A DNA stretch of 36,598 nt from an uncultured Burkholderiales bacterium (lineage in GTDB: Bacteria > Pseudomonadota > Gammaproteobacteria > Burkholderiales > Burkholderiaceae_C). Of this stretch, positions 6,869 through 14,492 are shown one piece after another. A program made the position numbers and the translations under genes. The number at the start of each line of letters is the position of its first letter. Positions within the stretch are counted from its first letter, which is position 1. The stretch covers positions 1 to 36,598 of the forward strand of contig CAIZIT010000049.1 of assembly GCA_903933115.1 (NCBI GenBank), read 5' to 3'. The notes under the pieces are model-generated. The model searched no databases, was not told the DNA's origin, and saw only the letters and a program-made list of their open reading frames with translations.

Positions 6869-7816
6869 ATGTTTGGCTTTTCTCAACACCCCTCTTGGAC
6901 GCTCAGGCTTGGCGCTTTTGCCCTTTGGGTCTCGGGGCTGGTTGGGCTCACTGCGCTCACTGCACTCATGGGGTCTCTTGGGCACGCCCGCGTGATCCAC
7001 GATGACCGAGGCTTGACCTTCAATTTGGTCTCCCCAGCCAAACGCATCGTCTCCCTTTACCCCTCCTTGACAGAGAGCATTTGTCTCTTAAACGCTTGTG
7101 ACCGCTTGGTGGGGGTGGACCGTTCTTCGAATTGGCCAGAGTGGGTCCAGTCTGTGCCCCACTTGGGTGGTCTTTGGGACACCTCCTTGGAGGACTTGGT
7201 GCGCGCTCAGCCAGATGTGGTTTTGATGTCGGCATCCAACGCCAAGTTGACCGCCAAGCTGGAGGCCTTAGGCTTGCCTGTGTTGGTTTTTCAGCCTCAA
7301 ACCCTCGAGCAAATGAAGCACACCTTGCGCGAGTTGGCTCATTTGGTGGAGCCCTCAAAGGCAGAGCAGCAAGGACAAGAGCCGGTGGAGCGCTTGATCG
7401 ACAGCATGGACTCGGATTTGCGCAACTTGCGCATACAAATGCCCAAGTGGTCGATGGGCAAAAGCATCTATTTGGAGGTGGGGGCAGGGGGATACGCCGC
7501 CTCTGAGAGCTCCTACATCGGGCGCTTACTTGAGCCCTTGTCCCTGGTCAATGTGGTGCCACAAGCGCTTGGTGAGTTTCCTCGCATGGATCGAGAATGG
7601 CTATTGAGGCAGTCCCCCGATATCATCGTGCTCACCCACATGGAAGACAAGCCCCTTAAAACCAAGCCTGGGGTGAGGTTGTTGAGGGCGGTGAGCGAGG
7701 AGCGCGTTTGCATGTTGAATCAAGAGCAATCAGATCGTTTGCTGCGTTTAGGACCCCGAGTCGCTCTAGGCCTTCGAGCCGTGGTCGACTGTATCCAAAA
7801 GATGAGGCCCATGTGA
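6869..7816 (+). CDS. BtuF-like periplasmic binding protein (cobalamin/metal chelate)
   Basis: A 315-residue substrate-binding protein of the helical-backbone metal-receptor class. Residues 1-40 form an export signal (WTLRLGAFALWVSGLVGLTALTALMGSLGHA). The mature part starts with RGLTFNLVSPAKRIVSLYPSLTESICLLNACDRLVGVDRSSNWP, then VPHLGGLWDTSLEDLVRAQPDVVLM, the pattern of BtuF and related receptors, and ends with the second lobe (FPRMDREWLLRQSPDIIVL). It is the first gene of a receptor-permease-ATPase operon. Cobalamin is the likeliest ligand by resemblance to BtuF, but heme or an iron chelate cannot be excluded. No cobalamin riboswitch is seen upstream. Confidence 0.85.
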   Translation: MFGFSQHPSWTLRLGAFALWVSGLVGLTALTALMGSLGHARVIHDDRGLTFNLVSPAKRIVSLYPSLTESICLLNACDRLVGVDRSSNWPEWVQSVPHLGGLWDTSLEDLVRAQPDVVLMSASNAKLTAKLEALGLPVLVFQPQTLEQMKHTLRELAHLVEPSKAEQQGQEPVERLIDSMDSDLRNLRIQMPKWSMGKSIYLEVGAGGYAASESSYIGRLLEPLSLVNVVPQALGEFPRMDREWLLRQSPDIIVLTHMEDKPLKTKPGVRLLRAVSEERVCMLNQEQSDRLLRLGPRVALGLRAVVDCIQKMRPM

Positions 7817-7830
7817 GAGTTGTGTTGAAC

Positions 7831-8973
7831 ATGTTGTGGGGCAACAAACGCCTGAGTGTCCAAAGCCTTCGAGTTGTACTGGTCGTGCTGAGTGGGTTGT
7901 GTGTCGCTTTGGGTTTGGTCATGGGCACACAGGGCTGGTCGTGTTGTGAGGATTTGAGGAGCCACAACCCGATGATGGAGGAGATCATTTGGCAGCTGAG
8001 GATGCCCAGGTCTTTGGGGGCATGGCTCAGTGGTGCATTGCTGGGCTTGGCGGGCATGTTGGCTCAGGGTTTATTTAGAAACCCTTTGGCCGACCCCTTT
8101 TTACTGGGCTCGGCCTCTGGGGCATCCCTTGGCGTGACTTTGGCTTTGCTCATGAGCATGTTGTCTCAAGTGGGGGGTGAACAACAAGCGCACCTGATGG
8201 GCCAGTGGATGTATACGCTCTTGCAAGCAGGGGCCTTTATTTGGCAAGGCTTGGGCATCGTTTTAAGATGGCTGTTCATCCAAGACTCCGGGGCGATGCT
8301 TTTTCAATTGGGCATCACGTCCATGGCGTTTATCGGGGCAGTGCTTGCAGTGCTTTTGACCTTGAGTTTGGCTCGAGGGGTGTTGCACACGCATCGCTTG
8401 TTGCTCAGTGGTGTGGTGGTCGGTGTGATTTTGGGGTCCTTGAACAACTTGATCCTCCAGCGACATCCCTCACTCTTGGGTGCGCTGCAAAACTTCTTGC
8501 TCGGCAGCGTGGCCCATGTGGATCAAGAGGGGTGTTGGGTCATGACGCTGGTGCTTTTGGTCTGCTTTGGAGTCTCTAGGCTCTACAGCCCTTTGCTCGA
8601 TGGCTTGACGCTTGGTGAACACACGGCGAAAAGCTTGGGTTTTCGATTGGGTTTGGAGCGCTCCATTTTGATTGCCGTATTGTCCTTGGCCACAGCCAGT
8701 GCGGTGGCCCAAACCGGGTTGATCGCCTTTGTGGGGCTTGCAGCGCCCCATATGGTCAGGCAACTCGTCAAAACCCATTACAAAGCATGGCTCGAGTTGT
8801 CGATGTGGATGGGAGGCTTGTTGCTCGTGGGATCGGATTTGCTGGCCCGGTGGTTGTCTGGTGCACAGGAGTTGCCCATTGGCATCGTGACCGCCTTGCT
8901 GGGAGGTCTTTACTTGCTCAGGCTTTTATCGAAGAATAATCCCAGCAGTGCCATGAATTCGAGCAATCATTGA
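7831..8973 (+). CDS. BtuC/FecCD family ABC transporter permease
   Basis: A 380-residue inner-membrane permease with about ten helices. FecCD/BtuC landmarks are clear: RMPRSLGAWLSGALLGLAGMLAQGLFRNPLADPFLLGSASGASLG near residues 55-100, GLIAFVGLAAPHMVRQL (the ATPase-coupling loop region), and the terminal ELPIGIVTALLGGLYLLRLL. ATG 7831 is chosen: the longer reading from 7708 overlaps the receptor gene by over 100 bp and adds Arg/Ser-rich sequence unlike the family. GTG 7822 is also possible. It starts 14 bp after the receptor gene and its stop overlaps the region of the ATPase start. It should form a homodimer with two copies of the next gene product. Confidence 0.9.
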   Translation: MLWGNKRLSVQSLRVVLVVLSGLCVALGLVMGTQGWSCCEDLRSHNPMMEEIIWQLRMPRSLGAWLSGALLGLAGMLAQGLFRNPLADPFLLGSASGASLGVTLALLMSMLSQVGGEQQAHLMGQWMYTLLQAGAFIWQGLGIVLRWLFIQDSGAMLFQLGITSMAFIGAVLAVLLTLSLARGVLHTHRLLLSGVVVGVILGSLNNLILQRHPSLLGALQNFLLGSVAHVDQEGCWVMTLVLLVCFGVSRLYSPLLDGLTLGEHTAKSLGFRLGLERSILIAVLSLATASAVAQTGLIAFVGLAAPHMVRQLVKTHYKAWLELSMWMGGLLLVGSDLLARWLSGAQELPIGIVTALLGGLYLLRLLSKNNPSSAMNSSNH

Positions 8974-9011
8974 TTTCTTCATTTGATGAACGCATCACTT
9001 CCAATTCAACC

Positions 9012-9905
9012 ATGAACAAGGTCGCCATGCATGCGATGTCTTTTCTCGATCACACCTCGAGTGTTGAAGCCTTTGATGGTTCTGAGGCCTTGAGTTGTCG
9101 TGATTTAAGCGTCAGCCTTGGACAGACCAGCGTTTTAAAAAACATTCAGCTGACTCTGCCCAGTGCGCAGTGGTTGAGTGTCGTGGGCCCCAATGGAGCA
9201 GGCAAATCCACGCTCTTAAGAGCTTTGGCGGGTTTGATCCCTTACGCGGGTGAGGTGCTCTTGAGAGGAAAAGCGATTCAAGCGTGGTTGCCTAAACAAA
9301 AAGCACAAGCGCTCACTTGGATGGGGCAAGAGGGCACGTTTGTGGACGACTTGAGCGTTCGCGATGTGGTGTGTTTAGGTCGGTTGCCTTATCAAAAAAC
9401 ATGGTCGACTTGGGGACTCCAAGATGAGGAGTCGGTTCAAGCGGCCATGGATTTGACCCGAGTTGGAGGCCTTCAAGATCGATCGATGAGCACCTTGTCC
9501 TCAGGGCAAGTGCAAAGGGTTTTGTTGGCCAGGGCCTTGAGCACGAGAAGTGGTGTGTTGCTGCTCGATGAGCCCATCATGGCATTGGATCCACCTTTTC
9601 AGTCACAGTGGATTGCATGGATGCGTGCCTTGGTGGCTCAAGGGGTGACGGTGGTCACGGTGCTTCACGATTTGAATGTGGCCTTGGCTGCACAAAGCAT
9701 GTTGATCTTGAACCAAGGGGAGATGGCGTTTTGGGGTGACACCAAAAGCCCCGACTTGCACCGATCGCTGGAGCGGGTTTTTGAGGGCAGTGTTCAAGTG
9801 CTAGAGCTCTCAAACACCACGGTTCAAGGGAAAGCGCAGTCGGTTACAGATGCCCCTACGCACCATGTGATTTTAAGAGCCCCCTCAGCATCAAAAGCGC
9901 TTTAA
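9012..9905 (+). CDS. BtuD/FepC-like ABC transporter ATP-binding protein
   Basis: The ATPase of the importer. Walker A GPNGAGKST lies near residues 59-67, the Q-loop at TWMGQEG, the signature as LSSGQVQRV, Walker B VLLLDEPIMALD and the switch histidine in VTVLHD. The C-terminus carries an unusual extension after the nucleotide-binding domain. The start is unclear: a TTG at 8970 overlaps the permease stop, while ATGs at 9012, 9027 and 9036 are all in frame and none has a strong ribosome site; 9012 is given as a compromise, and the family core only begins near SEALSCRDLSVSLG. Its last 15 bp overlap the convergent nth gene. Confidence 0.87.
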   Translation: MNKVAMHAMSFLDHTSSVEAFDGSEALSCRDLSVSLGQTSVLKNIQLTLPSAQWLSVVGPNGAGKSTLLRALAGLIPYAGEVLLRGKAIQAWLPKQKAQALTWMGQEGTFVDDLSVRDVVCLGRLPYQKTWSTWGLQDEESVQAAMDLTRVGGLQDRSMSTLSSGQVQRVLLARALSTRSGVLLLDEPIMALDPPFQSQWIAWMRALVAQGVTVVTVLHDLNVALAAQSMLILNQGEMAFWGDTKSPDLHRSLERVFEGSVQVLELSNTTVQGKAQSVTDAPTHHVILRAPSASKAL

Positions 9906-10664
9906 TTTTTGAGCTGTTTTTGGTGAAGCTTTAGGGGTCGTTTTCGCAGTCGTTTTCGCAGTCGTTTTCGCAGTCGTTTTCGCAGTCGTTTTCGCAGTCG
10001 TTTTCGCAGTCGTTTTTGATTTGGTTAGGTGAGGAAGATTCTTCTCTTTGTAAGAGCAGCAATCGATGACTTGGCAACTGATGCAATCGGGTGAGCGTGC
10101 CTTACAGATGTAGCGGCCATGCAAGATGAGCCAATTGTGTGCGTGCATCAAGTAAGGCTCTGGGATGCGTTTCAAAAGTTTCAACTCCACTTCAAGCGGT
10201 GTCTTGCCTTTGGCCAAGCCGACGCGGTTGCTGACTCTAAAAATGTGTGTATCAACTGCCATGGTGGGCTCATGGAACGCCACATTGAGAATCACATTGG
10301 CTGTTTTGCGACCGACCCCTGGGAGCGCTTCAAGAAGTTCCCGCGCCCTTGGAACTTCGCCTTGATGTTGTTGAACCAAGATTTCGCATGTTTGCATCAA
10401 ATGTTTGGCCTTGCTCTTATAAAGGCCAATGGTTTTGATGTAAGACTCTAGCCCTTTGAGGCCCAAATCAAGGATTTGTTGTGGGGTGTTGGCCACAGGA
10501 AATAGTATTTTTGTGGCCTTATTGACACCCACATCCGTTGCCTGTGCCGACAACAGCACCGCACACAAAAGCTCAAAGTGGCTGGAGTATTCAAGCTCCG
10601 TTGTCGGATTGGGATTGGCTTGTTTGAGCGTTTCGAAAAAAAGTGTAATAAGATCGCGTTTCAT
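9891..10664 (-). CDS. nth: Endonuclease III (base-excision DNA glycosylase/AP lyase)
   Basis: Nth removes oxidised pyrimidines and cuts at abasic sites. The helix-hairpin-helix LPGVGRKTAN contains catalytic Lys120, the catalytic Asp138 is in VDTH, and the 4Fe-4S cluster cysteines follow the C-x6-C-x2-C-x5-C pattern (187, 194, 197, 203). E. coli Nth ends soon after the cluster; here about 46 extra residues follow, built on a TTAK tetrapeptide repeat from a 12-bp DNA array and ending TPKASPKTAQKLKRF. The tail is strongly basic and probably disordered; it may aid DNA binding or be neutral. The gene overlaps the end of the ABC ATPase gene. Confidence 0.95.
   Translation of the reverse strand: MKRDLITLFFETLKQANPNPTTELEYSSHFELLCAVLLSAQATDVGVNKATKILFPVANTPQQILDLGLKGLESYIKTIGLYKSKAKHLMQTCEILVQQHQGEVPRARELLEALPGVGRKTANVILNVAFHEPTMAVDTHIFRVSNRVGLAKGKTPLEVELKLLKRIPEPYLMHAHNWLILHGRYICKARSPDCISCQVIDCCSYKEKNLPHLTKSKTTAKTTAKTTAKTTAKTTAKTTAKTTPKASPKTAQKLKRF
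9937..10017. repeat. 12-bp tandem repeat array (GTCGTTTTCGCA, 6 perfect copies plus a partial copy) inside nth
   Basis: Six identical copies of GTCGTTTTCGCA fill 9937-10008 and a seventh, shortened one ends at about 10017. The unit length keeps the nth reading frame and encodes TTAK on the minus strand. It is the second 12-bp array in the window placed at the 3' end of a gene, and its sequence is different from the one at 18-113. Confidence 0.95.
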
Positions 10665-10703
10665 TGTTTCATTTCAAAAGAGCTTTTTAGCCCTCATTTT
10701 CAC

Positions 10704-11903
10704 ATGCAATTCTCTCATCGCCTAGACCGTGTAGAAACCTCCGCCATTCGTGAACTCTTCAAGCTGCTGGGCCAACCAGGCATCATCAGTTTTGCTGGAG
10801 GCTTTCCCGACAGTGCCATGTTTGATGTTCAAGGCATCCAAGAAGCGAGTGAGAAAGTATTGCGCGATTCGCCTGGAAGTGCCTTACAGTACGGTGCAAC
10901 TGAAGGCTACCCTGCGCTCAAAGAGGAGTTGGCACTCTTCATGAAATCCAAAGGCATCAACGACATCGATGCCTCAGGTCTTATCGTCACCACCGGCAGC
11001 CAACAAGCGTTGGACCTGATTGGCAAAACGCTTCTTGATGAAGGAGACACTGCTCTCGTTGAGGCGCCTACTTTTTTGGCTACGATTCAGTGCTTTAAGC
11101 TCTATGGCCCCAAGGTGCTTGGTGTGCCCATTGATGAGCACGGCGTGAGAGTGGACTTGTTGGAAGAGATGATTCAAACCCATCGCCCCAAGCTCGTATA
11201 CTTGGTTCCTACATTTGGCAACCCGAGCGGTGCCATGCTCAGTTTAGAGCGTCGCATCAAAGTCTTGGAGTTGGCCGTGAAGTACCAAACCGTCGTGGTT
11301 GAGGACGACCCTTATGGGGATTTGTATTTTGAAGGTGAGCCTGCGCCTAGCATGCTTTCTCTCACGCATTTGGTCCCAGGCTCAAGGGATTGGTTGGTTT
11401 ATTGTGGGAGTTTGAGCAAGGTCTTGAGTCCTGGCCTTCGTGTGGGCTGGATGGTGGCGCCTGCAGCCCTTTTACAAAGGGCAACGATGTGCAAACAGTT
11501 CAGTGATGCACACACCTCCACCTTCGCTCAAGCCACGGCTGCGCAGTACTTAAAGAGTGGTCGCATGCCCAACACCTTGGCCCATGTGAGGGAGGTCTAT
11601 GCAGAGCGCGCGCACGCCATGGGTGAAGCCCTCAAGATACATTTTGGAGACAGCTTGTCTTTCAATCAACCCAAAGGCGGCTTGTTCTTTTGGACCCGCT
11701 TGACGGGATTGAACGGTGGTGAGACGGACGGCACTGCCTTTGCAAAAAAAGCCATTCAAGAGGGCGTGGCCTTTGTCCCAGGAGCGCCGTTTTATGCAGA
11801 CCATGCAGACCACACCACGCTCAGGCTGTCCTTTGCAACTTCAAGCACCGAATTGATCAAAGAGGGTATTGCAAGGCTGTCAAAAGCTTACTTTTCAAAA
11901 TAA
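10704..11903 (+). CDS. PLP-dependent class I/II aminotransferase (2-aminoadipate/LysN-type)
   Basis: A 399-residue fold-type I aminotransferase. The PLP lysine is Lys239 in SLSKVLSPGLRVGWMVAP; PTFGNPSG near 169-176 and EDDPYGDLYFEG near 200-211 supply cofactor and substrate contacts. The N-terminal RLDRVETSAIRELFKLLGQPGIISFAGGFPD is typical of the group related to LysN, MocR aminotransferase domains and aromatic/branched-chain aminotransferases without a DNA-binding domain. The start is ATG 10704; the open frame reaches back to 10578, but that part is antisense to nth. The amino acid used cannot be named. It is divergent from nth with 39 bp between starts. Confidence 0.9.
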   Translation: MQFSHRLDRVETSAIRELFKLLGQPGIISFAGGFPDSAMFDVQGIQEASEKVLRDSPGSALQYGATEGYPALKEELALFMKSKGINDIDASGLIVTTGSQQALDLIGKTLLDEGDTALVEAPTFLATIQCFKLYGPKVLGVPIDEHGVRVDLLEEMIQTHRPKLVYLVPTFGNPSGAMLSLERRIKVLELAVKYQTVVVEDDPYGDLYFEGEPAPSMLSLTHLVPGSRDWLVYCGSLSKVLSPGLRVGWMVAPAALLQRATMCKQFSDAHTSTFAQATAAQYLKSGRMPNTLAHVREVYAERAHAMGEALKIHFGDSLSFNQPKGGLFFWTRLTGLNGGETDGTAFAKKAIQEGVAFVPGAPFYADHADHTTLRLSFATSSTELIKEGIARLSKAYFSK

Positions 11904-11998
11904 ATTTTGAATTGAAAATTTGTCAATCTTTTTTTGCGTTTAATCGGTGAACCCAAACTTGGCGATCTGAGCAAAGGGTGCATCACTTGTCTGTGAAA

Positions 11999-12061
11999 CA
12001 TCTCATAAAAACTCACCAAAGTTGTCCACAGAAATTGTGGGTAACTTGAGTTTTTGAGATG
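11999..12061 (+). other. Long hairpin with inverted DnaA-box-like sequences
   Basis: CATCTC (11999-12004), AAAAA (12007-12011) and CTC (12012-12014) pair with GAG (12048-12050), TTTTT (12051-12055) and GAGATG (12056-12061). Inside, AAGTTGTCCACA (12019-12030) pairs with TGTGGGTAACTT (12036-12047) around the loop GAAAT. That is 26 bp with two small bulges. Two of the pairs are G-U only when read on the plus strand. The inner arms contain TTGTCCACA and, inverted, TTACCCACA, each one base from the DnaA box TTATNCACA. Confidence 0.7.
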
Positions 12062-12109
12062 AAAAAAGCTTACAGATAAAGGCTTTCTTCGGCGTGCTTG
12101 TTATTTGAA

Positions 12110-12179
12110 CGTTTGATGCAAAAATTGCGTTTTTGGTTCTCACTTTTGAGAAATGTTTCACGCATTGAACGCTTTTTTG
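12110..12179 (+). terminator. Branched hairpin followed by six T: candidate terminator or sRNA 3' end
   Basis: CGTTTGATGC (12110-12119) pairs with GCATTGAACG (12163-12172), 10 bp including two G-U pairs. Within the loop TTCTCA (12138-12143) pairs with TGAGAA (12148-12153). C plus six T follow at 12173-12179. The wobble pairs and U-tract both point to plus-strand RNA. It could end the aminotransferase transcript or an independent small RNA starting near 11950. Confidence 0.45.
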
Positions 12180-12207
12180 ACCTGTCAAAAATTTTATCGT
12201 TCGAAAT

Positions 12208-12582
12208 TTATTTTCCAATCAATTTATGGTATTGATCCAAGTCGAGCAAGCTGTCTAAGCTGGCGAGTGAATCCATTTTCATCTCGAAAAACCAACCTTC
12301 ACCCAAAGGATCTTTGTTGATCATGCCAGGATCGTCCATCAGTGCAGTGTTGATTTTTGTGACCACGCCAGACACAGGTGCAAAGACATCGGATGCGGCC
12401 TTGACCGACTCCACTTCAGACACCACCGTGTTGGCTTTTAAAGCTGTTCCGACTTGAGGGATGGACACGTACACCACATCGCCAAGGGTCTCTTGTGCGT
12501 ATTCGGTGATGCCAACCAAGGCCAATGAATGGGACTCGTCGATAAGACGGATCCATTGGTGTTCAGGTGTAAATTTTGTCAT
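12208..12582 (-). CDS. gcvH: Glycine cleavage system H protein
   Basis: GcvH carries the lipoyl arm that shuttles the aminomethyl group between the P, T and L proteins of glycine cleavage. The 124-residue product has normal length, starts TPEHQWIRL, and carries the lipoyl lysine (Lys61) in VSEVESVKAASD; the C-terminal GEGWFFEMKMDS is also typical. No gcvT or gcvP is adjacent: upstream on the same strand, 78 bp away, is ETF-ubiquinone oxidoreductase and downstream is the structured gap. It may be cotranscribed with the ETF-QO gene. A lone gcvH may serve glycine cleavage genes elsewhere or lipoate transfer. Confidence 0.95.
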   Translation of the reverse strand: MTKFTPEHQWIRLIDESHSLALVGITEYAQETLGDVVYVSIPQVGTALKANTVVSEVESVKAASDVFAPVSGVVTKINTALMDDPGMINKDPLGEGWFFEMKMDSLASLDSLLDLDQYHKLIGK

Positions 12583-12660
12583 GGTTTAGAGATTTAAAGC
12601 TGAGAGGTTCAAGACAATGGATGCGTCAATGAAGTATGGGGTCGTTGATCGTTGCTGCAC

Positions 12661-14358
12661 TCACATGGAGCCGTAGACAGGGCCCCCTCCACCTTCGGGT
12701 GTGACCCAGACGATGTTTTGTGTGGGGTCCTTGATGTCGCAAGTCTTGCAATGCACACAGTTTTGAGCGTTGATGTGAAAAGAGGTTGGACCGTTGTCAG
12801 CTTGGATGTATTCATAGACACCTGCTGGGCAGTACCTGCTCTCTGGTCCAGCGAATCTGGCGTAATTGATGTTCAAAGGCACATCAGCGTCTTTGAGTGT
12901 CAAGTGTGCGGGTTGGTTCTCTTCATGGTTGGTGTTGCTGATGAACACACTGCTCAGGCGATCAAAGCTCAATTTGCCATCGGGTTTGGGGTAATCAATG
13001 CGAGGACAGTCCTTGGCATCTTTTAAAGCCAGATGATCAGGGGAAGTTTTGTGGATGGTCCAGGGCACATGTCCACCAAAAAGTTTTTGCTCGATTCCTG
13101 TCATGATGGAGCCGATCACGAAGCCCTTTTTAAACCATTGCTTAAAGTTGCGTGCTTTTTTAAGCTCTTTGTAGAGCCAACTCTCCTGAAAGAGCTGCGG
13201 GTACAAGCTCAGCTCATCGCCTGATCGACCCTCGCTCAGGGCTTCAAATGCGGCTTTGGCCGCGAGCATGCCCGATTTGATGGCCGCATGCGAGCCTTTG
13301 ATTCGACTTGCATTGAGATAGCCCGCATCGCATCCAATCAAAGCGCCGCCCGGGAAGATGGTCTTTGGCAAGCTGAGCAGACCGCCTGCGGTGATGGCAC
13401 GCGCACCATAGGCCAAGCGTCTGCCGGCTTTGATGCCTTTCGACTCATCGCCCTCAAAGTACCATCTGATGTTGGGGTGGGTTTTAAAGCGTTGGAACTC
13501 TTCATAGGGGCTCAGCCAGGGGTTTTGATAGTCCAATCCAACGATGAAGCCCACAGCCACCTTGTTGTCGGGCAAGTGGTACAAGAACGAGCCTCCGTAG
13601 GTGTCGTTCTCAAGCGGCCAACCCGCGCTGTGAAGCGCCAGTCCGGCTTGGTGGCGCGCAGGATCGATTTCCCAAACCTCCTTGATACCCAGCCCATAGC
13701 TTTGAGGGTCGCTGTCTTTGTCTAGATTGAAGTGAGCAATCACTTCCTTTCCCAGGTGGCCTCTAGAACCTTCAGCAAAAAGTGTGTATTTGGCTTGGAT
13801 TTCCATGCCCAATTGAAATTGGGGACCCGGATTGCCGTCCTTTAAGACCCCCATGTTGCCTGTGGCCACGCCACGAACGCCCCCTTGTTCATTGAAGAGC
13901 AAATGAGCACCGCTGAATCCTGGGAAGATCTCCACACCCAGCCCCTCAGCTTGCTCGGCCAACCAGCGCGTGACCTCGCCAAGACTCACGATGAAGTTGC
14001 CGTGATTTTGAAAACAATCGGGGAGCAAAAATTGCGGCGTCCTGAACCCACTTTTAGGCGTCAAAAACATAAAGGCGTCGTCGGTCACCTCTTGGTGCAA
14101 AGGAGCCCCCAGTTCCCTCCAGTTGGGGAAAAGTTCGCTCAAGGCCTTGGGGTCCATGATGGCCCCAGAAAGAATATGAGCACCCGGCTCAGCGCCCTTT
14201 TCCAACACAGCCACCGAGAGCTCAGTGCCTTTTTTTAAGGCCAGTTGTTTCAAGTGGATGGCACTGGCAAGGCCCGAGGGGCCCGCTCCAACGATCAAAA
14301 CGTCGTAATCCATGGACTCTCTGGGGCCAAATTGGGCAAGTATTTCTGAATCGGTCAT
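12661..14358 (-). CDS. Electron transfer flavoprotein-ubiquinone oxidoreductase (ETF-QO)
   Basis: ETF-QO is a membrane-bound FAD/4Fe-4S enzyme that passes electrons from acyl-CoA dehydrogenases, through ETF, to ubiquinone. The 565-residue protein has the FAD-binding GAGPSGLASAIHLKQL near 24-39, the ILSGAIMDPKAL stretch, GCDAGYLNASRIKGSHAAIKSG in the second FAD contact, and C-terminal cysteines in RYCPAGVYEY and NCVHCKTCDIKDPTQNIVWVTPEGGGGPVY, the cluster ligands. Length is normal. It is divergent from the short-chain dehydrogenase gene (134 bp between starts) and stands beside thioesterase and CoA-transferase genes, which fits fatty-acid or branched-chain acyl-CoA oxidation. Confidence 0.95.
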   Translation of the reverse strand: MTDSEILAQFGPRESMDYDVLIVGAGPSGLASAIHLKQLALKKGTELSVAVLEKGAEPGAHILSGAIMDPKALSELFPNWRELGAPLHQEVTDDAFMFLTPKSGFRTPQFLLPDCFQNHGNFIVSLGEVTRWLAEQAEGLGVEIFPGFSGAHLLFNEQGGVRGVATGNMGVLKDGNPGPQFQLGMEIQAKYTLFAEGSRGHLGKEVIAHFNLDKDSDPQSYGLGIKEVWEIDPARHQAGLALHSAGWPLENDTYGGSFLYHLPDNKVAVGFIVGLDYQNPWLSPYEEFQRFKTHPNIRWYFEGDESKGIKAGRRLAYGARAITAGGLLSLPKTIFPGGALIGCDAGYLNASRIKGSHAAIKSGMLAAKAAFEALSEGRSGDELSLYPQLFQESWLYKELKKARNFKQWFKKGFVIGSIMTGIEQKLFGGHVPWTIHKTSPDHLALKDAKDCPRIDYPKPDGKLSFDRLSSVFISNTNHEENQPAHLTLKDADVPLNINYARFAGPESRYCPAGVYEYIQADNGPTSFHINAQNCVHCKTCDIKDPTQNIVWVTPEGGGGPVYGSM

Positions 14359-14492
14359 GTGGTGAATTCTTAATCAAGAAAAAAGGGATAGACGGTGCAA
14401 TAATTTTTTGTACTCTGTGCTTTATCAGGGCAAGAACAACATAATAATTGCATTTTATCCTTCAACGTGAGTTTTTACGGCGGAGAACCATC

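Larger units (their letters stand above)
11904..12207. other. AT-rich 304-bp intergenic gap with strong hairpins
   Basis: The gap between the convergent aminotransferase and gcvH genes is markedly AT-rich. It holds a 26-bp stem hairpin at 11999-12061, a second structured segment at 12110-12172 and a U-tract at 12174-12179 (see the separate entries). A 71-codon minus-strand open frame overlaps the end of gcvH but has no family resemblance and crosses both hairpins, so it is not called. Confidence 0.7.

Noticed and set aside
6737-7000. 87-codon minus-strand frame just upstream of the coiled-coil gene, with two YT/HT-x-CS stretches
   Set aside because: Most of it is antisense to the signal peptide of the binding-protein gene. 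The repeated peptide pieces are simply the two 13-bp DNA repeats read in frame, and no ribosome site is seen.
12018-12040. Possible chromosome replication origin from DnaA-box-like pair
   Set aside because: Only two imperfect boxes are seen, without dnaA, rpmH, parAB or gidA nearby and without a clear unwinding element. Kept only as part of the hairpin finding.
12003-12218. 71-codon minus-strand frame overlapping the end of gcvH
   Set aside because: It lies in AT-rich sequence, crosses the strong hairpins, has no family resemblance, and is better explained as chance.
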